Assembly: GCA_037179385.1 (NCBI GenBank) | Contig: CM074181.1 | Location: 49,992,394-50,056,393 of the forward strand | Origin: Holothuria scabra | Lineage: Eukaryota; Echinodermata; Holothuroidea; Aspidochirotida; Holothuriidae | Reading direction: 5' to 3' | DNA length: 64,000 nucleotides | In this document: piece by piece, positions 55,901 through 64,000 of the stretch | Layout: each line of letters begins with the position of its first letter | Numbering within the stretch: position 1 is the first letter of the stretch | Program-made: the position numbers and the translations under genes | The notes under the pieces: model-generated | What the model was told of the DNA's origin: nothing | Database searches by the model: none | The model's input: the letters and a program-made list of their open reading frames with translations, nothing else

Positions 55901-57372
55901 TTTTCAGTAGTGGGTAGTATAACCCTTCAATCTAATGCCTTTAAATCTTTAAAAAACCTCTGTCTGGGCTTTCTGAGGCGTTTCTCGTTAGACATACACA
56001 GGTACGTTTCCCCTAGACTCTACCAGCTGCCCTTAGGTGGACCGCCGGACCTTCGCCTTCACAGGAGTATTTTGAGCTTCTGAGGCCCTGGGACCAACTG
56101 CATGATCAAGTGGTAGGACCCGACTTGCGACCAGGAGTTTCTGGAGTCCGACTCCCGGCAAGGTCATACTAAAGACTTAAAAATTGAACCTACTGCAATT
56201 GTGCTTCATTCTAGAGTGAGCTTAGCCACTCTCATGTAGGAAAAATATGACTTAATCTCCGTTAGAGTGTTCATTCACTCCAAAATAGTGACACTCACCC
56301 CAAGAAGAGTTAAAACTCCATCTTTAGAAAGGGTAGGGACTCATCATGAGTGAAAGTTTGCTCTTTTACAGTGATTTTCGCTGTTGTTGGAGTGATGTAA
56401 CACTAATGTAGTCAATTAATCCTTCAATAGAATGAAGTCATGCTGCTCACTTATGAGAAAGTGACTAAGTTCACTTTTCGCTCAATAAATGACTCATGAG
56501 CACTTTGTGCAGATATGGTTACAATATAAATGCTGACCAGCAAGGCCATGTATAGAAAATTTTACCCCCGTTATCATTCGAGAGGAGGCCGACCCCTGTT
56601 CGTCAGATCTTTGACCTGCTAGCTTTACGGATTATGGCTACCCCGATTGTGTCTTCGGTGCGCACAAGTTTTTGCCCTCCATCTCAAAGTGTGTCTTCCT
56701 GTTAAGACTTTAAAAAACATTTTTCATTAACGTCACTCTGAAGTCATGTCGGAGAAAAGCAACGAGAACTTGCCCGCACAAAGAAGAATGTTACACGCCC
56801 TTGCCTTAAGCACGATTGGTTGACGAATTAGCTGTCTAGATTTGTTGGTGCCACTTTCAGTGCGACAGGTACAGAGCCGTATATACCGAATATATACGGC
56901 TTTGTACAGGTATTCCTCGAAACGAGGGCGTGCTTAACTTCTGCCCTATGAAGTCATATGCATCAAGTCTATTGGAAATAAAAATAATATATCCATTTCT
57001 GTCATATGGTATAAAAATATTTTTTCTTTGTGTTGCTCCATTTTCGGTATTTTCAGTTGTCCCTTATTATGCAAGGCACTAAACCCTTTCATTGCTGCCT
57101 TAACCTGTTTACCAAATAAAAACAACAACAACAACAAAAACAACAGTGCTTTTAAACGTAACTTTTCTTTTTGTTTTTTCCATTGTTTTTCAGGACATCG
57201 AGACTGCATGGGCCAGACTTTGGCAAACACGGAAATGTTTCTTTTTGGAACGAATTTGATACAAAAATTTCATCTTAAATTTTCCCCAGATGAGCCAGAG
57301 CCACCTCTTGTAGGCATCTGCGGGACTCTGGTCTTTTGTGAAAAGTTTAAACTGTGTGCCACAAGGCGGTGA
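49708..57372 (+). CDS. Cytochrome P450, CYP2-clan-like, five exons, 462 aa
   Basis: Exons join 49708-49978, 51136-51358, 52448-52838, 55491-55815 and 57194-57372. All introns are GT-AG and phases 1, 2, 0, 1 agree. The protein is a heme-thiolate enzyme of the CYP2 type, a family of oxidases for small hydrophobic substrates usually anchored in the endoplasmic reticulum. Seen: proline hinge PPGPW (14-18), ExxR (Glu327-Arg330), PERF (381-384) and heme Cys408 in GIGHRDCMG. Changed: C-helix Trp is Gln101 in GEDQKIIRKF; the I-helix acid and Thr are Thr273 and Pro274 in FSAATTPSSAAL; the heme-loop Phe is Leu401. There is no N-terminal membrane segment. A divergent enzyme, a non-monooxygenase P450 or a slowly decaying gene are all possible; substrate unknown. 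Confidence 0.92.
50361..50668 (+). repeat. Dispersed repeat E, copy 2 (P450 intron 1)
   Basis: Same orientation as 48466-48780, so P450 exon 1 lies between two direct copies about 1.9 kb apart. Confidence 0.75.
50947..51082. mobile_element. MITE with TGASTCA motifs, intron 1
   Basis: The arms CACGGAAAATAAAAAGTGAG and (inverted) CACAAAATAAAAAGCAAG form about 23-bp inverted repeats. Inside are one TGAGTCA and two TGACTCA, the AP-1/NRF2-type consensus. No clear target duplication. AGTGAC/GAGTCA-type motifs also occur at 56270-56510. Confidence 0.65.
51136..51358 (+). CDS. P450 exon 2 (residues 91-165, C helix to D helix region)
   Basis: Encodes LFYSLGEDQKIIRKFVLDGL, equivalent to the CYP2 block around the WxxxR motif of the C helix. 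Arg105 is present but the Trp position is Gln101. SEEARHLCDAF and ASGNVVSILNFGKR follow, the latter matching the conserved CYP2 xSNVIxxxxFGxR block. Donor GTACGA at 51359. Confidence 0.88.
51750..52015 (-). mobile_element. tRNA-derived SINE, copy 2, minus strand
   Basis: On the minus strand GACTGCATGGTCAAGTTGGT, then GGGCATCCGACTG, a weak B-box GTAGTTCGACATGAG and the tail GGTCATGCCTAAAACTTAAAAA. A further GGTTCAAGTCGAG B-box-like motif lies at about 51970. Same family as 40977 and 56085. Confidence 0.65.
52029..52271. mobile_element. Palindromic MITE, about 90-bp arms, intron 2
   Basis: The arm starting CGCTCTAAAAAATATTTAAA and running through ACTCACGAAAATGAGTATTT and CGAAATAAGTGAGTACTTCA is mirrored with few mismatches on the right, ending TTTAGAGTG. 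The loop is two tandem copies of a CAATTTGTGTAAAATTTTGC unit. In pre-mRNA it would form a long hairpin. Confidence 0.9.
52448..52838 (+). CDS. P450 exon 3 (residues 165-295, F/G region and I helix)
   Basis: Encodes YDYNDETLIKLMEHLDYLF, the F-G region FPWLYDTFLYRRLKESQEYV, a KPRDFIDMYLLKIE helix H block, and the I helix DVFSAATTPSSAALQWMIAL. The canonical (A/G)Gx(D/E)T(T/S) is here AATTPS, so both the acidic residue and the oxygen-activating Thr are lost. Donor GTAAGT at 52839 in phase 0. Confidence 0.92.
53587..53670 (-). mobile_element. End fragment of the 28881-30328 hAT-like family
   Basis: CAGTGGCGGCGCTGCCATAT, GGTCAGGGGG and a C run mirror 30245-30328. No partner end is nearby. Confidence 0.7.
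54040..55200 (+). repeat. About 150-bp tandem repeat with DR1 motifs, P450 intron 3
   Basis: The phrase CATATTTGGTGTGTGGGTTG or a variant recurs near 54060, 54217, 54360, 54517, 54661, 54806 and 54950. Units also share TGATC.CTATTGATTTT, GGTCAC(G/A)AG and TTGTAAACAC..TATCTC. Six units hold AGGTCA-n-AGGTCA at 54116, 54271, 54417, 54718, 54863 and 55009; others are degenerate. A related, more diverged stretch lies at 62810-63545. The array sits between GGCAAGGAATC motifs at 53986 and 55288. Confidence 0.9.
55491..55815 (+). CDS. P450 exon 4 (residues 296-404, K helix, ExxR, PERF)
   Basis: IYEEIQAVIG (J helix), TNAFMMEVLRF with the ExxR pair that holds the K helix, AAPFGTREVFRDVVIGGYNI, WAAERDPDKWEKPEEFIPERF with the PERF block, and the start of the heme loop IPLGIG, where Leu replaces the usual Phe. 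Donor GTAAGA at 55816. Confidence 0.93.
55816..57193 (+). other. P450 intron 4
   Basis: 1378 bp; acceptor TTTCAG. Contains a SINE copy at 56085, a TGACTCA/AGTGAC-type motif region at 56220-56510, a 20-bp-arm hairpin at 56870-56911 (GTACAGAGCCGTATATA and mirror) and an (AAC)n tract at 57117-57147. Confidence 0.85.
56085..56215 (+). mobile_element. tRNA-derived SINE, copy 3 (P450 intron 4)
   Basis: GCATGATCAAGTGGTAGGAC (A-box), ACTTGCGACCAGGAG, B-box GGAGTCCGACTCCCGG and tail AGGTCATACTAAAGACTTAA. Best-preserved B-box of the three copies. Confidence 0.75.
57194..57372 (+). CDS. P450 exon 5 (residues 404-462, heme Cys to stop)
   Basis: Completes the heme signature GHRDCMGQTLANTEMFLF with Cys408, then FSPDEPEPPLVGICGTLVFC and a C-terminal KLCATRR before TGA. 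The PROSITE P450 pattern is met except for the first residue (Leu for Phe). No AATAAA was noticed soon after the stop. Confidence 0.92.
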
Positions 57373-58869
57373 GCATGCATCTCCCTTGCTACGTTTCTGA
57401 AATGGAGAATGATTTTTTTAGGTTGTTGGAAACATGAAGGAATCCTAAAATTGCAACTTTGGTCTTCCCTTTTAAAAATCTTGACGTTCATATCCTTTAC
57501 TCCAACTATTATATCCATTTAGGACAGTTGCTAGCTAGACATTTGGGCAAGCACCCAAATTTTCCGAATATTTTTTAAGTGTGGGTACCATTTCTCTGGG
57601 ACTTAATTTGTGGAACGCGTCGCGCGCCGAAATATAAACTCTTTTTAAAGAAATATTTAAAAATATGGAGCTTATATCGTATAAAATTTTGCATTCTGAG
57701 TTTCCTGTTCAAGAAAATGTTAAAAGTTAGGGAATTGAAGAACCTGTTTCTCTTATTGGAAAGTCTGAGATTGCACGGGCGAAAAAAAGATCGTCTCTAC
57801 TCATTGTTACCCAAGGCCTACAAGTTGAAGCTCTCCGACCACATTTTTAAAAGGCAAGAACTTAGAGGAAATTTAGAGGAATTTGAGAACTTTAGGAGGG
57901 AAAAATCATGAAAGTAGCTCAGTAGTTGCCGATTTCACTTGAAACAAAGAAGTTCAAAGATGGAGTTTTTTTAGACAGAATTCTCAGTTAAATGAAAGGA
58001 GAGTTGGGAAAACGAAAACCACACCGTGGTTGACTGGGTTCACAAATGGCAAACATTTTCCGAAAATTTCACTTTTCCCCGTAGCTACGCCTCTGATTTA
58101 GGAGAAATTAATGCCTAGGAATATGAAGTGAGGAAACAAAAAAATCAATAAGTTGTTTTTGATATTTCATGAAAATTTTTGAAATTTCATGAAAACTTTT
58201 TGCAGCAACATACCTTTAGATTGGAGGAATGTCAACTCCCGTCTCTTGTAAGCTGCACTTGATAATGGAGTTTTTCGTGTTGAGAAGCTTTATGTGAAAA
58301 ATTCCCCTTTCCAAAAGACAAATCACTGTCAAAAACTTGGGCAATGAACCCCATTGCACGCCTGTGCAACTCATGCTCGTTATGACACTTCAACACAGTT
58401 ACCGGACCGAAGGCCTATCATGTTCAGCTGAGGTCTACCCCATCTGTCCATATGGTTATGCTCCCTTATTTCCCAAGCCCAAGAAGGCAATATTCGGGTC
58501 CGCTTCTGTCTTTTCCTTTGGTGACCTTCAGGGAAGGAGGAGAATTAAGGGGATGTCCCCCTTCCCATTTCGAAATTATTTTTAATAATAGGACTGGGGT
58601 TTCTTAACTTCACTTTTTAGCAAATATGGCAATTCCGTCAATTGTCCAAGTTGCATCCAAACTGGTACCGGTACTCCAAAACTCGCAATATTTCCATAAG
58701 GCTCTTAAAAACAATGGCGATCATGCATGAGTTATTGTTCCCATAAAGTTGATGCAGGACAAGTCCGGCTGGTTGGAGCGCACGTTGAATTTTTGCACAA
58801 AGTATTGATCCATGAATGGTTGAGCCGTGTAACTGCTTTCAAATTATACTGCAAAGAGTTCCCTGGGAA
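57373..58869. other. P450 3' flank, non-coding
   Basis: A 110-codon lysine-rich frame at 57579-57911 runs through TE-like sequence (CGCGTCGCGCGCCG at 57616) and is not convincing. An end-like GTAGCTACGCCTCTG at 58081 has no partner nearby. Confidence 0.4.
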
Positions 58870-59000
58870 GATGCGCACTGTTTAAGAAGGCGTTTCTCGA
58901 TTGGCTGTTACTATGTTTTGTGTCGATTGTTAGGATCGTTAGTGTAAGGGATAAGGCTGTCGTTAGCCAGTTAGGAAATTTCTTGTTAAACAGTGCTCAT
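58870..59000 (+). repeat. Fragment of dispersed repeat A
   Basis: TTAGCCAGTTAGGAAATTTC and AAACAGTGC(T/G)CAT match 9475-9520 and, inverted, 24165-24240. Confidence 0.6.
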
Positions 59001-60244
59001 CGCCCCAAATAATGTGCATCGAAGAGACGAGTCCTTTGAGTAGCAATTTGGCCTTTTTAACATTTTGATACATTCAGTGATACCCCTAGAAGTGGGCTCT
59101 GCTTTCTCAGGATCCCGGCCTCATTTACCCCAAACCACCATATTACTGAACAAGGAATATGCATGGCGTACATGCTGCTTGCTACAAAAGCAAATTCGGT
59201 ACTCGACATTACCAAACTGAGAGCTTTATCTTGTACATTAATTTCACGTTTTTTAAGTTTCAATTAGCTATAATTGTGAATGTGATCAGTTGCGAACGTC
59301 AATTTTGCAAATATTTAGTATTGGTCATCAACCCACAAAAACGACGTCACAATAAGTGCAAGCATGAATTATGGAATAATTCTTCATTTAAGTCAAGTCT
59401 TAGTTTCACGCACAGTTTAAGTCGCGTTATAAGACTCATATTTTCGAGTTAGCATTTCGTAGGTTTATGCAGCGCTACTGAATAGTTGAGATTAAAGAGA
59501 TCTATAGGTTCAGTTCTTATTATTATTATCGTAAGTTTTAACCTAGTGTAATTACACAACGCATCTACAGAACTACAATAGTACAACAAGTTTATGAATT
59601 AAGTTTTCATTTTTTTCAACATAACTCCTACTACTAGTGGGAGCTGCTGGGAAAGAGCCCCTTTGAAATTTCATGGGAAGCTGCAGTCCCCGCCCCAGAA
59701 ATTGGGACAGGGCTGCCTACTGCACTCCACAAAATTCATTTTTGGACTTTTTTAGATGTGTTTTTACTCTGTATTGTTTACAGACGGTCGGGATCGATAA
59801 TCATATCGAACGTTCGCGTATGTAAAAACTCGACCAGAAATGGAACTTAGTCTACAAGTAATTTATCTCACTACTTTACTTTAAAAGTCATTTAACAAGA
59901 CATAATTCTAATCATAATCATAATTCTATGTATCCGAGTTTGATATTGGCTACTTAACACTATCTTGGAAGTGTAGAAGTCATGAGGGCATAGGAAGTAC
60001 AGTGGGGAAACTGTCCAATGATAATTTTAAATCGTCGAAAGGTGTGTTTTAGACATGGATTAATAATATTATGTGTGAACGAAATGAATACACTGTGATA
60101 ACTGTGATGTCGTTGATGTGGAGACTTGAAAAATTCCTTGTGTCTCAGATTGAATTAGTACAGAACATAAACTGATTGTTTACGGTTTTGGCACGACGGT
60201 TCTTTTGAAAATATTTTGTTTTTCTGTAAAACTCCCACAACTAA
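59001..60244. other. Non-coding, nothing recognised
   Basis: AT-rich; no exon or RNA gene seen. Confidence 0.4.
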
Positions 60245-61205
60245 CATTGGCGGTGGAAGATGTAATAGTGACGTCGTAAGGCGTCCGGTTTTAGCGCAAA
60301 ACTCCATCGGCGTGGGGTCAAGGGGCAAAGCCCGGTGGAGGTCCAGGGGGAGAAGCCCTTGGAAGCTCAGCGATTTTAGTGATTTGAGAGGCTGAAAAAT
60401 GGTCGAAATTATATTCAAGTTAAGGATTCTAAACTATGAATTTAATGAAGGAGTGGGGTGAAGTAAGGGAGGAGAATGGAGTCGTGAAGTACCATGGCAT
60501 TTGTTTAAGGAGAAACCTACTTTACAGTAATTTTAGGAGGCAAAGTCGAAATGTTGAACTACTCAAAATTGAACATGAAATTGATAATTTGAGACAAGGT
60601 TTTTTTAAGAGATCCAAAGTGTTTGGGGGCATTTTGTCAATAGGGAGTTCTTTTTAAATCCCGAGGCAATATGTGTGGGGTCCAGGGCCCGCAACAGGGT
60701 CCCCGAAAGCTCTGACATTTCAGGCTCTTTAGTGGACTTAATGGAAGCAGCAAAAAAGTACCTTTGTTTAGGTATTATTTATAATCCTAAAAGGGACATT
60801 ATCACTGGGGCAAATGTGTGTCATTGGGGCCAATAAGGGGACTTGGGACATAGGGCATGCCCCTCGCTCAGTATGTTTAAAAGGCCCTGATTTGAGAAGA
60901 AGAAAGATAATTTGAAAAAGAACGATAACTAGCAAAAATGTTTGTTTTTAACCTTTTGAAGGGCGAAAGAAAACTCTCTTACAGGTTATTGTTAACGTGG
61001 GGGTTCAGGGGGCGTATCCCCGGAAGCTTTGCATATTTTGCACTCTGAAAAGTAATAATTGAGCCAAAGAATAGCCGAAATGTAATAAAAGCAGCTTAAA
61101 TTTATTTTGCGTCAGTTATTTGGGGGATATGCCCCCCAAATCTCATAGAAAATATTGGGGGAGGGGGCAGGCCCCGGCGCCCCTGACCCGCTTCCGCCGC
61201 CAATG
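60245..61205. mobile_element. hAT-like element with CATTGGCGGYGGAAG ends, 961 bp
   Basis: The left end CATTGGCGGTGGAAG and right end CTTCCGCCGCCAATG are inverted with one mismatch. Flanks ACAACTAA and ACAAAACT agree only partly, so the 8-bp duplication is uncertain. Internal GGGTCCAGGGGG and CCCCGGAAGC blocks resemble other hAT-like elements here. No open frame of note. Confidence 0.7.
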
Positions 61206-61838
61206 ACAAAACTGTGTTCAGTAAATCTATGATAAGTTGAGGGCGTTTTCGAAAGTAGGAAAAGCTATTTAATATGTCAGGCATGTATGCCCGTCAAGGG
61301 TCGGTGACCTTTTGCCCAACTCCAGTTTCCCAACCAGGGCATAATCTTTGCCCTACTGAGGCACCGAAATCTGCCCGATTCAGCAAGGTTTTGGCCAATG
61401 TGGGGCAGCTTTCCCTTCCCTTACGATCATGCAGGCATGTTGGAGGAGTAAGGATTTGATTGATTATTTTCAAGGTTTCAATAATTGGTATACTAATTTA
61501 ATTAACGGGACAATGAAACCGTGTCAAATTTTAAATCATTTTCTTACATTTTCTCTGGTCTCGCTTCCTTTGGCTCATTTTCGTATATCTTTGACGGATA
61601 TTAGCGGCTCTCCATAGGGGCACTTGCCCCCCAAACATATCCAAAGCATGGTCTTCAATTTTCCAAAAATAACGTTATTCGATATGACATGAATAAAAAG
61701 AAGCCTTTTTCTTAATCTGGGCAAAGTATCCCAGCCTTCTCTCTCCTACAAACGTCATATATTATTTATAAAGTATAAACTAATGCGTATAATTGTCAAG
61801 GATATAGTTCGTAATTGTATCAAAATTTTAGCCCATTT
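61206..61838. other. Non-coding, nothing recognised
   Basis: No exon, RNA gene or repeat boundary seen. Confidence 0.4.
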
Positions 61839-61940
61839 CCGGCGCCCAGAAGCGTTGATAGCGCCACCAGCACCAACAGCAGCACTGAATCAGTACTGTT
61901 ATTGGTGCTGGTAGCGCTACCAATGCTTCTTTGTGGCCGG
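61839..61940. repeat. Near-perfect 102-bp palindrome
   Basis: Two arms of about 50 bp (CCGGC..., AGAAGC, TAGCGC.ACCAGCACCAA, ACTGA) mirror each other around a single central base at 61889. It may be a small MITE, or encode a hairpin RNA; the loop is shorter than usual for a microRNA precursor. Confidence 0.85.
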
Positions 61941-62400
61941 TTCAGGTTTACAGTCTTATTCGTCACTGGTCATATGAGTTAATATGATTCGAAAAGTTAT
62001 GAATTCAATTTATTTCCAACGGTGTGCAGCTCTTTGAAACAAAAAAGTCCAGAACAAATTTATGTTTGATATTTTGAAGAGGAACATATTCTAGGCATAG
62101 CTTACTGGGGAAAGTTTTACTCATTTCCCATGTTTGGTTCTCGAGATATTAGAATTGAAGTTGACATATTTTCTACAAAGAGTTACCCTTGCAGCAAGTA
62201 GATGTGATGTCACGTATTCATATTGATGGAAATGTTTAGTTGTTTTTCTCTAAACTTTAACACCATATTAATACAATTTAACTATGATATGTTGTAACCA
62301 TAAGTGCATCCCGAGCAATTGAAGTTTGGGTGGCTATACACATGCGCACAAACTTCAAATCATCGGTCGGCCTGGTTGAACACACCAATCTCGCACATAC
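61941..62400. other. Non-coding, nothing recognised
   Basis: AT-rich; no feature seen. Confidence 0.4.
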
Positions 62401-62710
62401 AACACGAATTCCAAAATTTGAATTAAAATTTGGTGAAATCATTCTTTCTTGATCCATCCATAACAAAAGCAGGGATCTCAAGTGTGTTTTTGTGCAGTGG
62501 ATTGTGTCTTAAGTGTCCTTTTGGTGAAAGGATTTTTTGCATTTTTATCTATAGTAGAGTAGCATTTGACCACTATGTTCTTTCGACTTGGCTAGACACT
62601 TAGATAGTGTTGTATGTACGTACTGGCGAAAGCAAAGGAGCGCTGTAGGCCAGTGCTACGTGCTGAGCTCGGTGTGTATATCTAACGCTGTGCCCAAAAA
62701 CCAATGCGGC
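62401..62710 (-). repeat. Dispersed repeat E, copy 3, inverted
   Basis: Mirror-orientation copy: AAATTTGGTGAAATCATTCT, AAAACACAC..TGAGATCCC in reverse, GATAGTGTTGTATGTACGTA and GTGTATATCTAACGCTGTGC match copies 1 and 2. Confidence 0.75.
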
Positions 62711-62809
62711 ATGAATCAGGTACAACACTACATTAGCTTATGGTGTCGATAAGATGTAATCAGTCAGAGGAAGAAAATGTTTCAAAAGGAACAAAATAGT
62801 TCCAGTATT

Positions 62810-63545
62810 TGAGCTGTCACTTGAGGTCACAAGAGATCCAGACAGTAAAACTTGCAAACACGTTATCTCAAGATAGCCAGATAGCAATGACCGGCACATT
62901 TCCCATGTGGTATTTAGCTTTGCCATGCTAAGAGAAGGAAACCTGCTGTTTTTGGCGGAGGTCAGATTTCATTTTAGGTCACTAGCAGTGAAATTGCAAA
63001 AACCTCAAAAATGGCCCGTAAACACAACAGCTCAAGAGAGGAACGACCAACACTTTTAATATACTATAGATCAGGGTTGTCCAACCTAAGGCCCGCGGGC
63101 CACGGTCCGGCCCGCGAAAAGGTTGCGTCCGGCCCGTCAGAAATAATCTATATTGCAAAATTATTCAGTAAGCAGATTAATTGATGACAACTTTAGGCTT
63201 CGCCGTCCGCTATGGCATGCTTACTTTTGAATGAAATAATTCATTTCAAATGTCTGCTACATGTAGCTACATTGGAGTGTTGTCCATAGGGGCGGGTTGA
63301 GAATGATTCAGGAGGAATATGAAAAACACTGTGTCCGAATATTCTGCCAAATACCATCAATTTTTGCTAAAATTTATTTATTTGTTCAATCAAAAACGAA
63401 AATGAATCAGTTTCCCCTACGGGCAATGATTGCATTTTGTTTCCTTAGGGGTTGGACAACCCTGCTATAGATGCTTGTAATGCTTAGACAAAGAGACCTA
63501 TTTTTTAGTGAAGGTCAAAGATCATCTAAGGTCACGAGACCTATT
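62810..63545 (+). repeat. Diverged relative of the intron-3 tandem repeat, split by a MITE
   Basis: CACTTGAGGTCACAAGAG, AAACACGTTATCTCAAGA, GGCGGAGGTCAGATTTCATT and, after the insertion, GAAGGTCAAAGATCATCTAAGGTCACGAGA match the 54040-55200 units. DR1 motifs are degenerate here. Confidence 0.65.
63072..63464. mobile_element. hAT-like MITE, 393 bp, 8-bp duplication
   Basis: Ends CAGGGTTGTCCAACC and GGTTGGACAACCCTG form a perfect 15-bp inverted repeat. Duplications CTATAGAT lie at 63064-63071 and 63465-63472. The left subterminal GGCCCGCGGGCC palindrome is typical of hAT-derived MITEs. Confidence 0.92.
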
Positions 63546-63640
63546 ACTCTAAATCGTGCAAAATGTATTCAATTTTCAATGTTGACCCTTAGAGGGTTTG
63601 AAGTTTGCGTTTTGCATTTTACCTTTGAATATTTTGTAAA

Positions 63641-63691
63641 ATGGCCAAATGGTATGTCCACCTCTTTAAGTTAAGTATTAGTTAAGAGTGA
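63641..63691 (+). repeat. 51-bp direct repeat, copy 1
   Basis: Identical to 63950-64000, with a period of 309 bp. Confidence 0.9.
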
Positions 63692-63949
63692 GCCCTCTAA
63701 ATAACGCCCCCATACTTCTGACTCACCCCTCACATGAGCAAGGTGATCCTCCAGCCAAGACATGCCACTTGTGATCTGCAACTTGTGTGCTCAACACCTG
63801 TATTCCACAATCCAGTTTAAAAAGCTATTCTTACCTTTCAAATGTTTTAATTGACAAGTTTTCTTTGGAATCCATGTGAGTTGTCAATTGGAAAGGTTCC
63901 TTTGAGTTGATTTGAAGCAGAGGGCTGGGGTAAGTTCAGAGTGTGTGAC
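63692..63949. other. Spacer between 51-bp direct repeats, nothing recognised
   Basis: No exon or RNA gene. If the repeats belong to a tandem array, this is the rest of a 309-bp unit. Confidence 0.45.
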
Positions 63950-64000
63950 ATGGCCAAATGGTATGTCCACCTCTTTAAGTTAAGTATTAGTTAAGAGTGA
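63950..64000 (+). repeat. 51-bp direct repeat, copy 2, cut by the window end
   Basis: Same 51 bases as copy 1. The match continues to the last base, so the repeat is longer than can be seen. Confidence 0.9.

Noticed and set aside
57579..57911. 110-codon lysine-rich frame after the P450
   Set aside because: TE-like surroundings, no motif, and not connected by splice signals to the P450.

Overview
The window looks like a stretch of an invertebrate deuterostome genome, most likely an echinoderm; a sea cucumber is plausible but unproven. It is AT-rich and gene-poor, with one intron-containing cytochrome P450 gene embedded in dense layers of transposon relics. The first 5.3 kb is a Ty3/gypsy retrotransposon with integrase upstream of RNase H, the arrangement of the Gmr1-like group, which is known from deuterostomes. 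No bacterial operon signals, CRISPR arrays or rRNA genes are seen.

Layout. 1-5264: a damaged Gmr1-like LTR element. The 5' LTR is cut by the window edge, gag and protease are frameshifted, the reverse transcriptase is missing, and the 672-bp 3' LTR is complete with TATA and heat-shock-element-like motifs. 5265-12150: non-coding DNA with dispersed repeats and small inverted-repeat elements. 12157-19591: a 7.4-kb unit with terminal inverted repeats (TIRs) of about 375 bp and a 6-bp flanking duplication (CGTTTG). Two hAT-like elements with perfect 8-bp target duplications lie inside it. 19991-21077: a TIR element rich in TTGGGTAAAA motifs. 21731-23771: a TTAA-flanked piggyBac-like MITE split by a hAT-like element, itself split by a palindromic MITE. 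28881-30328 and 32879-33643: further hAT-like elements with perfect 8-bp duplications, the first containing a nested relative. 34505-47400: mostly unassigned, with TE fragments and a tRNA-derived SINE interrupted by a 164-bp MITE. 47440-48030: a 105-bp tandem repeat. 48466-49289: repeats upstream of the P450.

49708-57372 (+) holds the only convincing host gene, a five-exon CYP2-clan cytochrome P450 of 462 residues. All splice phases agree. The heme cysteine, the ExxR pair and the PERF motif are present, but the C-helix tryptophan, the I-helix oxygen-activation motif and the first heme-loop phenylalanine are replaced, and no N-terminal membrane anchor is visible. Its introns carry an AP-1-motif MITE, a SINE, a 243-bp hairpin MITE and a roughly 1.2-kb tandem array with six intact DR1 nuclear-receptor half-site pairs. 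Downstream to 64000 are more hAT-like elements, a near-perfect 102-bp palindrome, a second piece of the intron-3 tandem family split by a hAT MITE, and a 51-bp direct repeat running into the window edge.

Repeat-family boundaries were found by eye and are good to about 10-30 bp unless a TSD is given. No database search was possible.
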